A DNA stretch of 64,000 nt from the NCBI GenBank assembly GCA_016715105.1, contig JADKBO010000012.1, positions 163,640 through 227,639 on the forward strand, written 5' to 3'. The stretch is from Saprospiraceae bacterium (lineage in GTDB: Bacteria; Bacteroidota; Bacteroidia; Chitinophagales; Saprospiraceae). Made by a program: the position numbers and the translations under genes. Positions 28,782 to 37,913 of this stretch are shown here, piece by piece. The notes below the pieces were generated by a model that worked only from the letters and a program-made list of their open reading frames with translations, was not told the origin of the DNA and ran no database searches. How positions within the stretch are numbered: position 1 is the first letter of the stretch; every line of letters begins with the position of its first letter.

Positions 28782-29888
28782 ATGACGCAAGTGAAACAAA
28801 TCAATTGGAAAACTTTGGCCAATTGGATAGATGAAAAAAAATCTATTACCATTCTTGACATCAGACCTCAAAATGAGAGAGATGAGTGGTTCATTCCTGA
28901 AAGCCAATATCACAACGCCTATGAAAAATTAAAAACGGGTAATTTGGATGCTCTGAATGACTTTGAATTTGATCAAGGAACTCCCATAATTACGATCTGT
29001 GCAAAAGGAAGATTGAGTCTATTTGCCGCAGAAATATTGTCCAATAAAGGGGCAGAAGCTTATTCTTTGGAAGGAGGCATGAATGCATGGAATTCAGCCT
29101 ACGATACGCAAGAAATAGTTTTTGATCAATTCAAAATCATTCAAGTGCGGCGTATTGCAAAAGGTTGTCTTTCATATGTCATTGGTTCAGGTAAAGAAGC
29201 GATAGTTGTGGATAGTTCATTAGATCCAATTATATATAAAGAAATTGCAGAGCATGAAAACTGGGCTATAAAATTTGTAACCGACACCCATATTCATGCA
29301 GATTATGTTTCTAGAACGCTAGAGCTATCAAATGAAACTAGTGCAATACACCTGTTTAATTCAACTGAAAAAGTATCCTACCCTTTCACCGCTATTCATG
29401 AAAATGAAATCATTAAACTTGGCAATATTGATATCAAGGTATTATTTACACCTGGGCATACCTTTGAAAGTACATCATATATAATTGACAATAAAGCAAT
29501 TTTGACGGGAGATACTCTTTTCATTGATGGCATTGGCCGACCAGACCTTAAAGCAGAAAATGATCAAGTTCATCAAAAATCAAAGTTGATTTACCAATCA
29601 TTACAGAAAATAATGAAACTTGAAGGTGAAATCTTGGTTATGCCTGCACACACTTCCAAACCTATTTCTATTGGAGAACCCTCTATTACAGAAAAATTAA
29701 AACATTTAAAAGAAAATATACCGGCTTTAGTACTCGGAGAATCAGCATTTATTGAAACGCTCATTTCAAAGCTTCCGCAAACGCCGCCCAATTATCTTAT
29801 TATCTCAGAAATAAATAAAACAGGCAATTATGAAGGCTACTCCCTTACCGAATTAGAAGCAGGGGCAAATCGTTGCGGAATTTCTTAA
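28782..29888 (+). CDS. Rhodanese-persulfide dioxygenase-like (MBL-fold) fusion protein
   Basis: A 368-residue fusion. Residues about 10-105 are a rhodanese domain with a persulfide-forming C73 in ICAKGRLS. Residues about 115-300 are an ETHE1-type metallo-beta-lactamase domain with iron ligands H170 (THIHAD), H226 (PGHT) and D244 (TGDT). The usual THxHADH motif ends in Tyr here (Y175), losing a residue that is conserved but not a ligand of the mononuclear iron. A further ~60 residues look like part of a second, degenerate rhodanese-like tail. The inferred job is oxidation of glutathione-like persulfide to sulfite in the cytoplasm. The MFS gene follows 8 bases after the stop. Confidence 0.87.
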   Translation: MTQVKQINWKTLANWIDEKKSITILDIRPQNERDEWFIPESQYHNAYEKLKTGNLDALNDFEFDQGTPIITICAKGRLSLFAAEILSNKGAEAYSLEGGMNAWNSAYDTQEIVFDQFKIIQVRRIAKGCLSYVIGSGKEAIVVDSSLDPIIYKEIAEHENWAIKFVTDTHIHADYVSRTLELSNETSAIHLFNSTEKVSYPFTAIHENEIIKLGNIDIKVLFTPGHTFESTSYIIDNKAILTGDTLFIDGIGRPDLKAENDQVHQKSKLIYQSLQKIMKLEGEILVMPAHTSKPISIGEPSITEKLKHLKENIPALVLGESAFIETLISKLPQTPPNYLIISEINKTGNYEGYSLTELEAGANRCGIS

Positions 29889-29896
29889 ATAATGAC

Positions 29897-31105
29897 ATGG
29901 AAAAGAAATTAGGTCTGAAAGAAAACTGGCAACAATTTACCCTATTGGTTGTCATCAATGCTTTTGTGGGCGGCATGATCGGCTTAGAAAGGAATATTTT
30001 ACCACAACTTGCAGAATTGGAATTTGGATTGGCTTCCAAAACTGCCATCTTCTCATTTATTATAGCTTTTGGCATAACAAAGGCACTTTGCAATTACTTC
30101 ACCGGAAAACTAGCAAATAGTATTGGCAGAAAAAGACTGATGATCATCGGTTGGTTATTTGCAATTCCCATACCATTCATCCTCATTTTTGCTGACCACT
30201 GGAATTGGATAATTTTTGCCAATATACTTTTGGGGTTGAATCAAGGATTTACCTGGAGCATGGCAGTCATCATGAAAATTGATTTGGTTGGCAGTAAAAA
30301 TAGGGGCTTGGCAGTAGGTATTAACGAATTCGCTGGATATTTATCAGTAGGCATAGTTGCCTTCTTAACTGGTTATATTGCAAATAGTTATGGCATACGA
30401 CCATATCCATTTTATTTAGGAATTCTGTTTTCATTTGCTGGGCTTATACTTTCCATCCTTTTTCTAAAAGACACCAAAGGACACATCGACAAAGAAAGTG
30501 CTCAAAGCAATATTCCACTCTTAGGAAACATTTTCATTCAAACTTCTTTCAAACATAAATCATTAAGTGGGATCACACAAGCAGGATTAGTAAACAATTT
30601 AAATGATGGCATGACGTGGGGCCTGCTTCCTTTATTATTGCTTTCTAAAAACTTTAGTGCTTCGCAAATTGGTTTATTGACTGCAATCTATCCTACTGTT
30701 TGGGGATTGAGTCAACTTTATACGGGCAAACTTTCGGACATCTATTCTAAAAAAATGTTACTTTTCTGGGGAATGCTTTTGCAGGCAATAGGTATTTCTC
30801 TATTAGTATTAGCAACTGCAGCCTTTCATTTTATACTGCTAGGAGTGGCTTTGGGCTTTGGCACTGCCTTGGTATATCCAACTTTTATAAATGCTATATC
30901 AGACTATACACATCCGATACAAAGAGCAGAAAGCCTGGGAACTTTTAGGCTCTGGAGAGATTTGGGATATGCCGTCGGTGCTATTCTCACAGGCATAATT
31001 GCGGACAGTTTTGGTATTGACACTTCCATTATCGCAATAGGAATGATAACAATGTTATCAGCGATTATTATATTATTCAGAGTCCAAGACGTAAAAATTG
31101 CTTGA
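29897..31105 (+). CDS. MFS transporter linked to sulfur oxidation genes
   Basis: A 402-residue, 12-helix major facilitator counted from the ATG at 29897 (MEKKLGLKENW); upstream in-frame codons overlap the previous gene. The MFS loop 2-3 motif is visible as GKLANSIGRKRLMIIGW, with its repeat in the second half at GKLSDIYSKKMLLFWG. It directly follows the rhodanese-persulfide dioxygenase, so export of sulfite, thiosulfate or a related product is a reasonable guess; the substrate cannot be read from sequence. The 163 bases after it contain no gene. Confidence 0.85.
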   Translation: MEKKLGLKENWQQFTLLVVINAFVGGMIGLERNILPQLAELEFGLASKTAIFSFIIAFGITKALCNYFTGKLANSIGRKRLMIIGWLFAIPIPFILIFADHWNWIIFANILLGLNQGFTWSMAVIMKIDLVGSKNRGLAVGINEFAGYLSVGIVAFLTGYIANSYGIRPYPFYLGILFSFAGLILSILFLKDTKGHIDKESAQSNIPLLGNIFIQTSFKHKSLSGITQAGLVNNLNDGMTWGLLPLLLLSKNFSASQIGLLTAIYPTVWGLSQLYTGKLSDIYSKKMLLFWGMLLQAIGISLLVLATAAFHFILLGVALGFGTALVYPTFINAISDYTHPIQRAESLGTFRLWRDLGYAVGAILTGIIADSFGIDTSIIAIGMITMLSAIIILFRVQDVKIA

Positions 31106-31268
31106 AAAGGCGGCTGAATCGCATGCTGCATTCAACCAAAAATGGAGATTAAACGTTGGAATAACTGCAATGTAAAAAAAATATCACTTGTCACCCAACT
31201 ACTTTGATATTTTGGTGTTCCAAGCAAAGCAACTAACAATTTCAGCAATTTCAAATTAAAAAAAATCT

Positions 31269-31964
31269 ATGACAGAGGCCATCATTCCTTTGATCTCCCT
31301 CATTGCCCTGGAAGTAATTCTCGGCATTGACAACATCATCTTCATTTCCATTTTGGCAGATAAACTGCCAGAAAATCAGAGAAATAAACTCCGAATTTGG
31401 GGAATATCATTGGCTATGGTGATGAGACTGATTTTATTAGCCTTCATTGCGTGGATTTTGAGATTGGACCAGACTTTATTTACACTTTTCGATATCGAAT
31501 TTACAGGCAAAGGTCTGATTTTGATTCTTGGAGGACTGTTTCTGATTTATAAAAGTACGAAGGAAATATACCACAAAACCGAAGTCATGGACGATGAATC
31601 CCCTCAAGTTCCAAAGCAAAGCAGCTTCAGAAGATTACTATCTGAAGTAATTATTTTGGATTTGGTATTTTCGGTCGACTCCATCATCACAGCAGTAGGA
31701 ATGGTTCAGGAGCTTTGGGTCATGTATACGGCAGTGATCGTTACAGTAATCATCATGTTAGTCGCATCAAAACCCATCAGTGAATTCATCAGAAAACACC
31801 CTTCATTCAAAATTCTGGCTTTGTGTTTTTTAATGATGATCGGTGTTTCTTTGATTGCTGAAGGTTTCCATTTTGAAATTCCAAAAGGTTATATTTATTT
31901 CTCTATGGCTTTTGCCTTTTTGGTAGATGTCATACAAATGAAGACGGTGAAAAACAATGTTTAA
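31269..31964 (+). CDS. TerC-family integral membrane protein
   Basis: A 231-residue protein with seven predicted helices and the TerC signatures LEVILGIDNIIFISILADKLP and ILDLVFSVDSIITAVGM, whose intramembrane Asp residues (IDN, VDS) are the family hallmark. Members of this family have been linked to manganese efflux and to tellurium resistance. There is no ter operon here. The gene overlaps the DUF2490 gene by eight bases, suggesting coupled translation. Confidence 0.9.
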   Translation: MTEAIIPLISLIALEVILGIDNIIFISILADKLPENQRNKLRIWGISLAMVMRLILLAFIAWILRLDQTLFTLFDIEFTGKGLILILGGLFLIYKSTKEIYHKTEVMDDESPQVPKQSSFRRLLSEVIILDLVFSVDSIITAVGMVQELWVMYTAVIVTVIIMLVASKPISEFIRKHPSFKILALCFLMMIGVSLIAEGFHFEIPKGYIYFSMAFAFLVDVIQMKTVKNNV

Positions 31965-32673
31965 GTATTTACTTGGACTCATGGTTTTGTTTCCAATCTT
32001 GGTCAAAGGACAGTCTTTTGACCTTGGCAGCTGGAACATTTTGAATGTAAAATACAACTACAATGATCGCTGGAGTGCCTTCGGAGAATTGCAATTGCGT
32101 TCATTGAAATTTTATGACAATTTTCATTACCACGAAAATAAAGGTGGACTTACATACAAACTTCATAAAAATGTGACTTTGAGCTTGGGTGCTGGATCCT
32201 ATCAAACCTACAGAGAAGGTGGCGATTTTGTATTACCAAAAAACAACGATGAATTCAGATTGTGGCCTCAATTGGTCGTTACTCAATCCATTGGAATTTT
32301 GAAAGTAGAACAACGCTACAGAACAGAATCCAGATTCACCAGTTTCGGTTATAGAAACAGATTTAGGTCCAGAATAGGCGTGTCCTTGCCTTTAGGGAAA
32401 GAGGTAAATGGTTTTTCCCCTTACCACATCAATGCCAGCAACGAATTATTCTTTACAGACCGAGAACCTTATTTTGAGCGCAATCGTATTCAATTGGTTT
32501 TCAATTATAAAATTACCAAAAATTCAACTGTTCAAATCGGCTACTTACATCAGTTTGATTATCGGATCAATGATGAGACTGGAAATGACTTCTTAGTTGT
32601 AGGTTTTTATCATGAATTATTTAGGAGATGGGATAAGGAACCAGCCCAGAATAATGAGTTGATTGACAATTGA
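31957..32673 (+). CDS. DUF2490 outer-membrane beta-barrel protein
   Basis: A 238-residue protein with a signal peptide (MFKYLLGLMVLFPILVKGQ), followed by alternating amphipathic beta strands such as YNYNDRWSAFGELQLRS, HKNVTLSLGAGSYQTY and FNYKITKNSTVQIGYLHQF, as expected for a small outer-membrane barrel of the DUF2490 family. Function of the family is not established. It overlaps TerC by 8 bases and is followed at once by a heptamer repeat array. Confidence 0.85.
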   Translation: MFKYLLGLMVLFPILVKGQSFDLGSWNILNVKYNYNDRWSAFGELQLRSLKFYDNFHYHENKGGLTYKLHKNVTLSLGAGSYQTYREGGDFVLPKNNDEFRLWPQLVVTQSIGILKVEQRYRTESRFTSFGYRNRFRSRIGVSLPLGKEVNGFSPYHINASNELFFTDREPYFERNRIQLVFNYKITKNSTVQIGYLHQFDYRINDETGNDFLVVGFYHELFRRWDKEPAQNNELIDN

Positions 32674-32677
32674 CAAT

Positions 32678-32733
32678 GGTGAATAGTGAATGGTGAATGG
32701 TGAATGGTGAATGGTTAATAGTTAATGGGTAAT
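32678..32733. repeat. Heptamer array (GGTGAAT/GGTTAAT), locus 1
   Basis: Eight consecutive 7-bp units of form RGTKAAT, beginning four bases after the DUF2490 stop. The same heptamers form a longer array at 59987-60063. Confidence 0.9.
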
Positions 32734-32746
32734 TAAAAAAAATGTC

Positions 32747-33066
32747 TATTGCTAAATTGCCTTATTGCCCATTGCCAAATTGCGGTCGCAGACCAATTGC
32801 CTATTGCCAAATTGCGGTCGCAGTTTACTGCAAAGGTTTTCCTATTGCCAAATTGCCTTATTACCTTATTGCGGTCACAGACCAATTCCCTAACTTGTAC
32901 ATGCTTAATGCAAGAGATTGCCTATTGCCTTATTGCCCATTGCCAAATTGCCTTATTGCCTTATTGCTAAATTGCGGTCGCAGACCAATTGCCAAATTGC
33001 CAAATTGCGGTCGCAGACCAATTGCCTTATTGCTAAAATGCGGTCGTAGACCAATTGCCTATTGGT
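32747..33066. repeat. ATTGCC-rich array with six GGTC-NNN-GACC mini-hairpins
   Basis: The stretch is built from ATTGCC(A/T)(A/T) words interrupted six times by TTGCGGTCGCAGACCAA-like units, near 32783, 32815, 32870, 32972, 33007 and 33041. The inner GGTC/GACC pair is kept in five units while the 3-base loop varies (GCA, ACA, GTA). Open frames across it are an artefact of the periodicity and are not genes. Confidence 0.9.
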
Positions 33067-33095
33067 GAATGAAATGTTTTTCTAAATTTGTACTC

Positions 33096-33494
33096 ATGAC
33101 ATTGCTAGAAAAATTAAAAACTGCTCCAGAACCATCCTTTCACATCCTGGAAGAAGCCAAAAGCAAAAGGATGGGAGGTGTTGCAACCCTCTATATCCCT
33201 TCTGTAGCTGATGTGGCAGAAGTAATAAAAGCGATTCCAAAGGGAGAAACAAAAACTATAGAAGATTTACGTAAGGATTTGGCTAAGATCAAAAATGCTG
33301 AAACAGCTTGTCCGGCAAAAACCATCAAATATTGGAAATGGATGGCTAACTTAGCTGAGGAAGAAAAAATGGAAAATTCGATGTATGACATTCCTTGGTG
33401 GCGAGTTTTAAAAGATGGCAAACCTAGCAGGCATATGCCAGGCGGCATTGAAAATCATAAACTTATGCTCAGAAATGAGTCTCCTGGGATATGA
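33096..33494 (+). CDS. Alkyltransferase-like (MGMT-family) DNA-binding protein lacking the reactive Cys
   Basis: A 132-residue protein. The order AIPKGETKTIEDLRKDLA ... ACPAKTIKYW ... IPWWRVLKDGKPSRHMPGG ... HKLMLRNE mirrors the DNA-binding domain of O6-methylguanine methyltransferases: IPxG, the recognition helix, PCHRV, and the GG near the end. The reactive PCHRV is PWWRV here (100-104). Trp in place of Cys is the mark of alkyltransferase-like proteins, which flag bulky O6-alkylguanine for nucleotide excision repair. The ATG at 33096 is preferred over one nine codons upstream, which abuts the repeat array. It stands alone. Family assignment is by motif order and is moderately sure. Confidence 0.65.
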   Translation: MTLLEKLKTAPEPSFHILEEAKSKRMGGVATLYIPSVADVAEVIKAIPKGETKTIEDLRKDLAKIKNAETACPAKTIKYWKWMANLAEEEKMENSMYDIPWWRVLKDGKPSRHMPGGIENHKLMLRNESPGI

Positions 33495-33620
33495 TATAAT
33501 CAAGCTGTTATTCTTCTTATTCATCTGAAAAAGCATACACTTATAGAGTTAATAAGAGAAAATTGACTATGTAAAATTCCTAGATTAAATTTTATCTTGC
33601 AGCATATTTAAGCTTGCTAT

Positions 33621-34394
33621 ATGACAAAATACAAAGACCAAATATTCAAATATCTTGTTGAAATATTGGTAGTTACCATTGGGATTTTAATCGCCTTTGC
33701 ACTTGACAATTGGAATCAAAATCGAAACAAAAAACAACAAGAGTACGAAATACTCAATCAAATAAATGAAGATTTAAAAGTCGTGCTCCAAGATTTAAAG
33801 AATGACTTTATCATCCATAAAATAGCGTTGAAGAGTCATGCCAGAATAGACAGCATGACAAAGTACAACATTCCCTATAACGAAGAAATGACATTTGATT
33901 TTTATTGGGTCAAAGAAGATGAATTCATCTTTCCCAATAAAACAGGTTTTGAAATGTTGGAGTCATTCGGTACAAACTTAATTTCAAATTTAGAATTAAG
34001 AAATTCCATTTCTTATGTTTATAATCACGACTTCCCAAGGATTACAAAAGGAAATAATTTATATCCAGACATTCATGAATTCTTGACTCCCTACTACCAG
34101 CTTAATTTCAAAACCAATACAAATCCAGCATTAGCGTATAAACTCACATTGGAAGATAATTATACCATCAATTACCCTAGGGAAATTAAAACAGGAGAAA
34201 TTTCTGATATGGAATTTATAGGTTTCAGTCCAATCAATTATAATAACATTATAATTGATGATGAATTTAAATTTTTAATTTCGGAAGCAAAAAAATATCG
34301 CCTTTACAAATACAAGATGTATAAAAATACCATCCAACACGTTGAAGAAATATTAGTGATGCTGGATAATTATTTAAAAACATCTGATTTTTAG
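33621..34394 (+). CDS. DUF6090-family membrane-anchored protein
   Basis: A 257-residue protein with an N-terminal signal anchor. The family hallmark is YLVEILVVTIGILIAFALDNWNQNRNKKQQEY, followed by helices NQINEDLKVVLQDLKNDF. The rest is predicted helical and periplasmic or cytoplasmic, depending on topology. Function of the family is unknown; it is common in Bacteroidota. It precedes the exostosin-like gene by 12 bases on the same strand. Confidence 0.85.
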   Translation: MTKYKDQIFKYLVEILVVTIGILIAFALDNWNQNRNKKQQEYEILNQINEDLKVVLQDLKNDFIIHKIALKSHARIDSMTKYNIPYNEEMTFDFYWVKEDEFIFPNKTGFEMLESFGTNLISNLELRNSISYVYNHDFPRITKGNNLYPDIHEFLTPYYQLNFKTNTNPALAYKLTLEDNYTINYPREIKTGEISDMEFIGFSPINYNNIIIDDEFKFLISEAKKYRLYKYKMYKNTIQHVEEILVMLDNYLKTSDF

Positions 34395-34406
34395 AAAAAA
34401 GCTTTC

Positions 34407-35531
34407 ATGAGCATTCTATTATACAAACCTGACCAAGTTTTCCAGACATTTTTAAATGTTCCAGGGGTTTACCTTTATGATCCAAATAACGAGATAGGTA
34501 TTTTTGATAAAATTGTTTTTGGTAAATATTGGCACTTGAGTAGTATGCTCAGCATCCTAGATAAAGATTTTCTTAGCGCTCAACAAAATTTGAATTTTGA
34601 GGAAGAAGCGGAGTTTTTGATGACGCCAGAATTGGCCAACTTTTTACAATTGCCCAATAGTTTCGTCTTATTTTATAATGAATATGAAACAGCAGACTTT
34701 ATTACGAAGGTTGATTTACTCCAAGAATTTATAAATCAATTTTTTAATTTACCTCCAGGAAAAATACTGTTCTCAACTTCCGATTATTGGAATCACCAAA
34801 CACTTTTTAATGATCTTGTTTTATCCTATGATTGGGTAAACCTCCGAGAAAAAAGGAACTTCAATCGCAAAAACATGGTGAATTTCCATGGTAAAAAGAA
34901 ATATCGGATGCTTTCTTTAAATAGAAGATCAAATTGGGAGCGTTATAGATATTGTGCTTATTTAAATGAAAACTTTCCTGAAACAACCCAATTTACGTTT
35001 TTAAGTATTGGCATGCAACCCATTGATAACAAACATCTTACAGCGGGACAAATGGAAACTTTCAATAAAATATTGCCGCGCCAAATTGATGGTTATGATC
35101 CACAATGGGATAACTTGGAAGGTTTATTAGAAACCATTGAGCAATCTTACTTTTTAGTGATTTTCGAAACAAATGCTGAAGACATAAAATCAGCAGTGCA
35201 GCAGGTAAGTGAAAAATCCTACAAGGGCATCAAAACAGGAAAACCTTTTATTATTTTCACTACAAAAGGTGGCATTTTAGATCACTTGAAGAGCCTTGGA
35301 TTTAAAACTTTTGCCCCTTTTATTTCGGAGGAATACGACAATCCGCTTTTGTCTTACAATGATCGATATAACCATCTACTAGAAGAAACTAAAAGATTGT
35401 GTAGCATGCCAGAATCTGAACTGATGGAATTGTACAATCAATTGGAGGGTATTACGATTCATAATTTGGAGAACCTGCAATCAAGAGATAATATCCCCAA
35501 TATTTTCTCCACTATGATGGGAGAGCAGTAG
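34407..35531 (+). CDS. Exostosin-like putative glycosyltransferase
   Basis: A 374-residue soluble protein. The central KKYRMLSLNRRSNWERYRYC and the C-terminal SEKSYKGIKTGKPFIIFTTKG, HLKSLGFKTF and SEEYDN match a group of exostosin-like proteins seen in phages and some bacteria, where the second block is part of the nucleotide-sugar region. No signal peptide or membrane helix is present. The substrate is unknown. It follows DUF6090 by 12 bases. The 300 bases after it hold the family B repeat copy 2 and the promoter region of the two-component system. Confidence 0.6.
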   Translation: MSILLYKPDQVFQTFLNVPGVYLYDPNNEIGIFDKIVFGKYWHLSSMLSILDKDFLSAQQNLNFEEEAEFLMTPELANFLQLPNSFVLFYNEYETADFITKVDLLQEFINQFFNLPPGKILFSTSDYWNHQTLFNDLVLSYDWVNLREKRNFNRKNMVNFHGKKKYRMLSLNRRSNWERYRYCAYLNENFPETTQFTFLSIGMQPIDNKHLTAGQMETFNKILPRQIDGYDPQWDNLEGLLETIEQSYFLVIFETNAEDIKSAVQQVSEKSYKGIKTGKPFIIFTTKGGILDHLKSLGFKTFAPFISEEYDNPLLSYNDRYNHLLEETKRLCSMPESELMELYNQLEGITIHNLENLQSRDNIPNIFSTMMGEQ

Positions 35532-35584
35532 CGAATAGCTGACTTTAAAATAATTGTAAGTTTAAAAAGAGCCATCGGCTCGAC

Positions 35585-35665
35585 ACATGTATTAACCCAG
35601 GATTTCAATCCTGGGGACCTAAAACAATCCTAGTCATGGAGTTCCATAGGAACGATCCATATAAC
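35585..35665. repeat. Dispersed hairpin repeat family B, copy 2
   Basis: Starts ACATGTATTAAC, then a 9-bp hairpin CCCAGGATT-TC-AATCCTGGG (35596-35615), a spacer, and GTTCC-ATA-GGAAC (35641-35653). It has the same plan as 14892-14970 with paired changes in the first stem and a changed loop in the second. Confidence 0.85.
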
Positions 35666-35839
35666 ACACGAAGAGCTGTCCACAAACAGACATTCGCCAT
35701 TCTCATGGAATTCTTTCGCCTACTAATGGGCTGTGCACACAGTCCAATTAATTCAAACCTTAAATTATTTGCTTCCAACAGAACCAAAAAACAAAAAACG
35801 TGTAAAAGAGAGTGCAAAAGCAAAAAAGGTAAGCACAGC

Positions 35840-36532
35840 ATGCGAAAAATTTTACTTATAGAAGACGAAGTCAACCTCATCAACTTCATAAAGAAAGGAT
35901 TATCAGAAGAAAACTTTGATGTTTCAATAGCCCTAACCGGTGAAATGTCTCTTGAAATGCTTTCCATGAACCATTATAACCTCATTTTATTAGATATCAT
36001 GTTACCCGACATCAACGGCATTGACATATGCAGGGAGATCCGTAAGACAGACAATCATACACCTATCCTATTTTTAACAGCCCTCAACACACCTGACAAT
36101 ATTGCCTTGGGACTAAACGCAGGTGGCGACGACTACCTGGCCAAACCATTTAAGTTTGTAGAATTACTAGCCCGAATCAACGCCTTACTGAGACGCAGCA
36201 ACCCAACAGAAGAAAATGAATTCAATCTAAAAAACACGTATACCGTTGCCAATCTCACCATAAATGACAGTGGCAAATCAGTAGAACGCAATAATGAAAA
36301 AATTAATTTAACAGCCACTGAATATCGCTTATTGATGGTCTTGGTAAAAAATAGAGGTCGCGTTTTATCTCGAGCTGACCTACTAGAAAGTGCTTGGGAC
36401 ATCAATTTTAATTTGGGTACCAACGTGGTAGATGTTTACATCAACTATTTGCGAAAAAAGATCGACGCCAATTATGAACCCAAACTCATACACACTGTCA
36501 TTGGCATGGGATATATACTCAAAGAAGCATGA
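35840..36532 (+). CDS. OmpR/PhoB-family response regulator
   Basis: A 230-residue regulator. The receiver domain (1-120) has the acidic pair IEDE, phospho-acceptor D52 in LLDIMLPD, Thr in FLTALN and Lys in DDYLAKPF. The C-terminal winged helix ends VVDVYINYLRKKID ... IHTVIGMGYILKEA. The ATG at 35840 is chosen because the receiver begins there; the frame is open for another 204 bases upstream, but that region reads like noncoding repeat DNA. Its last codons overlap the kinase start by four bases. Confidence 0.93.
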   Translation: MRKILLIEDEVNLINFIKKGLSEENFDVSIALTGEMSLEMLSMNHYNLILLDIMLPDINGIDICREIRKTDNHTPILFLTALNTPDNIALGLNAGGDDYLAKPFKFVELLARINALLRRSNPTEENEFNLKNTYTVANLTINDSGKSVERNNEKINLTATEYRLLMVLVKNRGRVLSRADLLESAWDINFNLGTNVVDVYINYLRKKIDANYEPKLIHTVIGMGYILKEA

Positions 36533-37902
36533 AAACACAATTCAAGATTGCCTTAATGCTCATTCTGACGAGTTTGATCATGTTGCTATTTTTCGGAGGC
36601 AGTATTTATTATTTCCTTTATAATTATTCTTTTGCAGACTTTTATAAACGATTGAAAACAAGAGCAACAATTGCAGCACAGTACAGATTTGATGGCGACA
36701 ACATCAATACGGAATCTTTTAAGCTACTGAGGGAAAAACACTTAGAAAAACTCGATGAAGAAAAGGAATTGGTTATTGCCATCAATGCTGACACGACCCT
36801 ATCAGATGCCGCCAAACTTACAAATCTTCCAATATCCTTTATCAATAATGTCTTCAAGAAAGGGCTAGATAATCTTCAAAAAGAGGAAACCTTTTATACA
36901 GGGATAAAATATCATGACACCGATCGAGACTACTTGGTCATTGTATCGGCAAAAAATAACTATGCCTTTGATCACTTATATTATATGCGAAACATCATAT
37001 TGGCGGCCATTTTATTGGTCTTTGCCATTGTAAGTTATTTATCGCTTTACTTTTCAAAACACATTTTTGATCCCATTAAAAATATCACAGATAAGGTAAA
37101 AGAGATTGGTTCTGAAAGTATGCATTTGAGGATAGCAGAAAGATATGACGACAATGAAATAAATCGCCTGATCTCAACATTTAATGATTTGTTGAATAGA
37201 TTGGAAACCGCCTTCGAAGTGCAGAAAAATTTCATAGGCAATGCCTCCCATGAATTCGCAACACCCCTCACCGCAATCATGGGCGAAGCAGAAGTCATGT
37301 TGATGAAAGAACGAAGCCCTGAAGAGTACAAACAATCTTTAAAAAGTATTTTGGAGCAAAGTGATCGTCTCACCGAAATTACTCAAACATTATTGTTTTT
37401 GGCAGAAACTGGATACCGAAACAAAGGAATAGAAACCCAATTACTGAGAACAGATGAATTAGTTTGGGAAGCCAAAGCCATCATTGATAAACTCAACCCA
37501 AATAATAAAATTCAAATCGATATCAGCTTGCTTCCTGAAAATCCAAAAAAATTGAAAATTTATGGAAACAAATCGCTTTTGCTGATAGCTATCACCAACA
37601 TCCTGACCAATGCTTCTAAATACTCCAATAATAAACCTGTAAACATCAGTATTGCTTCAAGTGCCGAAAATGTAGTCATCATCGTTACAGATAAAGGCAT
37701 AGGTATTCCCCCATCAGAGCTTCCATTCATTTTTGATCCCTTTTTCCGAGCATCCAATACTCAGACGTTTGAAGGTTATGGCATCGGTTTACCACTTTGC
37801 CGCAACATCATCAAAATACATAAAGGGCAGTTATCATTATTTTCTACTGTTGATGTGGGAACCACCGTAGAAATCAAAATACCACATGCGAATATTCTAT
37901 AA
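36529..37902 (+). CDS. Membrane sensor histidine kinase with HAMP domain
   Basis: A 457-residue kinase. TM1 (8-32) and TM2 (155-178) flank a periplasmic sensor of about 120 residues; a HAMP region follows TM2. The HisKA domain has H241 in ASHEFATPLT, and the HATPase has ILTNASKYSNN (N-box), DKGIGIPP (G1) and EGYGIGLPLCR (G2). It phosphorylates the response regulator encoded just upstream (4-base overlap). The signal is unknown. A USP-like gene follows 300 bases on. All catalytic motifs are present. Confidence 0.93.
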   Translation: MKTQFKIALMLILTSLIMLLFFGGSIYYFLYNYSFADFYKRLKTRATIAAQYRFDGDNINTESFKLLREKHLEKLDEEKELVIAINADTTLSDAAKLTNLPISFINNVFKKGLDNLQKEETFYTGIKYHDTDRDYLVIVSAKNNYAFDHLYYMRNIILAAILLVFAIVSYLSLYFSKHIFDPIKNITDKVKEIGSESMHLRIAERYDDNEINRLISTFNDLLNRLETAFEVQKNFIGNASHEFATPLTAIMGEAEVMLMKERSPEEYKQSLKSILEQSDRLTEITQTLLFLAETGYRNKGIETQLLRTDELVWEAKAIIDKLNPNNKIQIDISLLPENPKKLKIYGNKSLLLIAITNILTNASKYSNNKPVNISIASSAENVVIIVTDKGIGIPPSELPFIFDPFFRASNTQTFEGYGIGLPLCRNIIKIHKGQLSLFSTVDVGTTVEIKIPHANIL

Positions 37903-37913
37903 ATTGATTATGG

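Noticed and set aside
32678..33066. Possible CRISPR array
   Set aside because: Units are contiguous short words without regular unique spacers, and no cas genes are near.
32742..33068. Open frames of 73-108 codons through the ATTGCC array
   Set aside because: They are produced by the repeat period (repeated AKLPY/CLIAH peptides), not by coding.
35636..35839. Upstream extension of the response-regulator frame (68 codons)
   Set aside because: It runs through a dispersed repeat and lacks any domain; the receiver domain begins at 35840.
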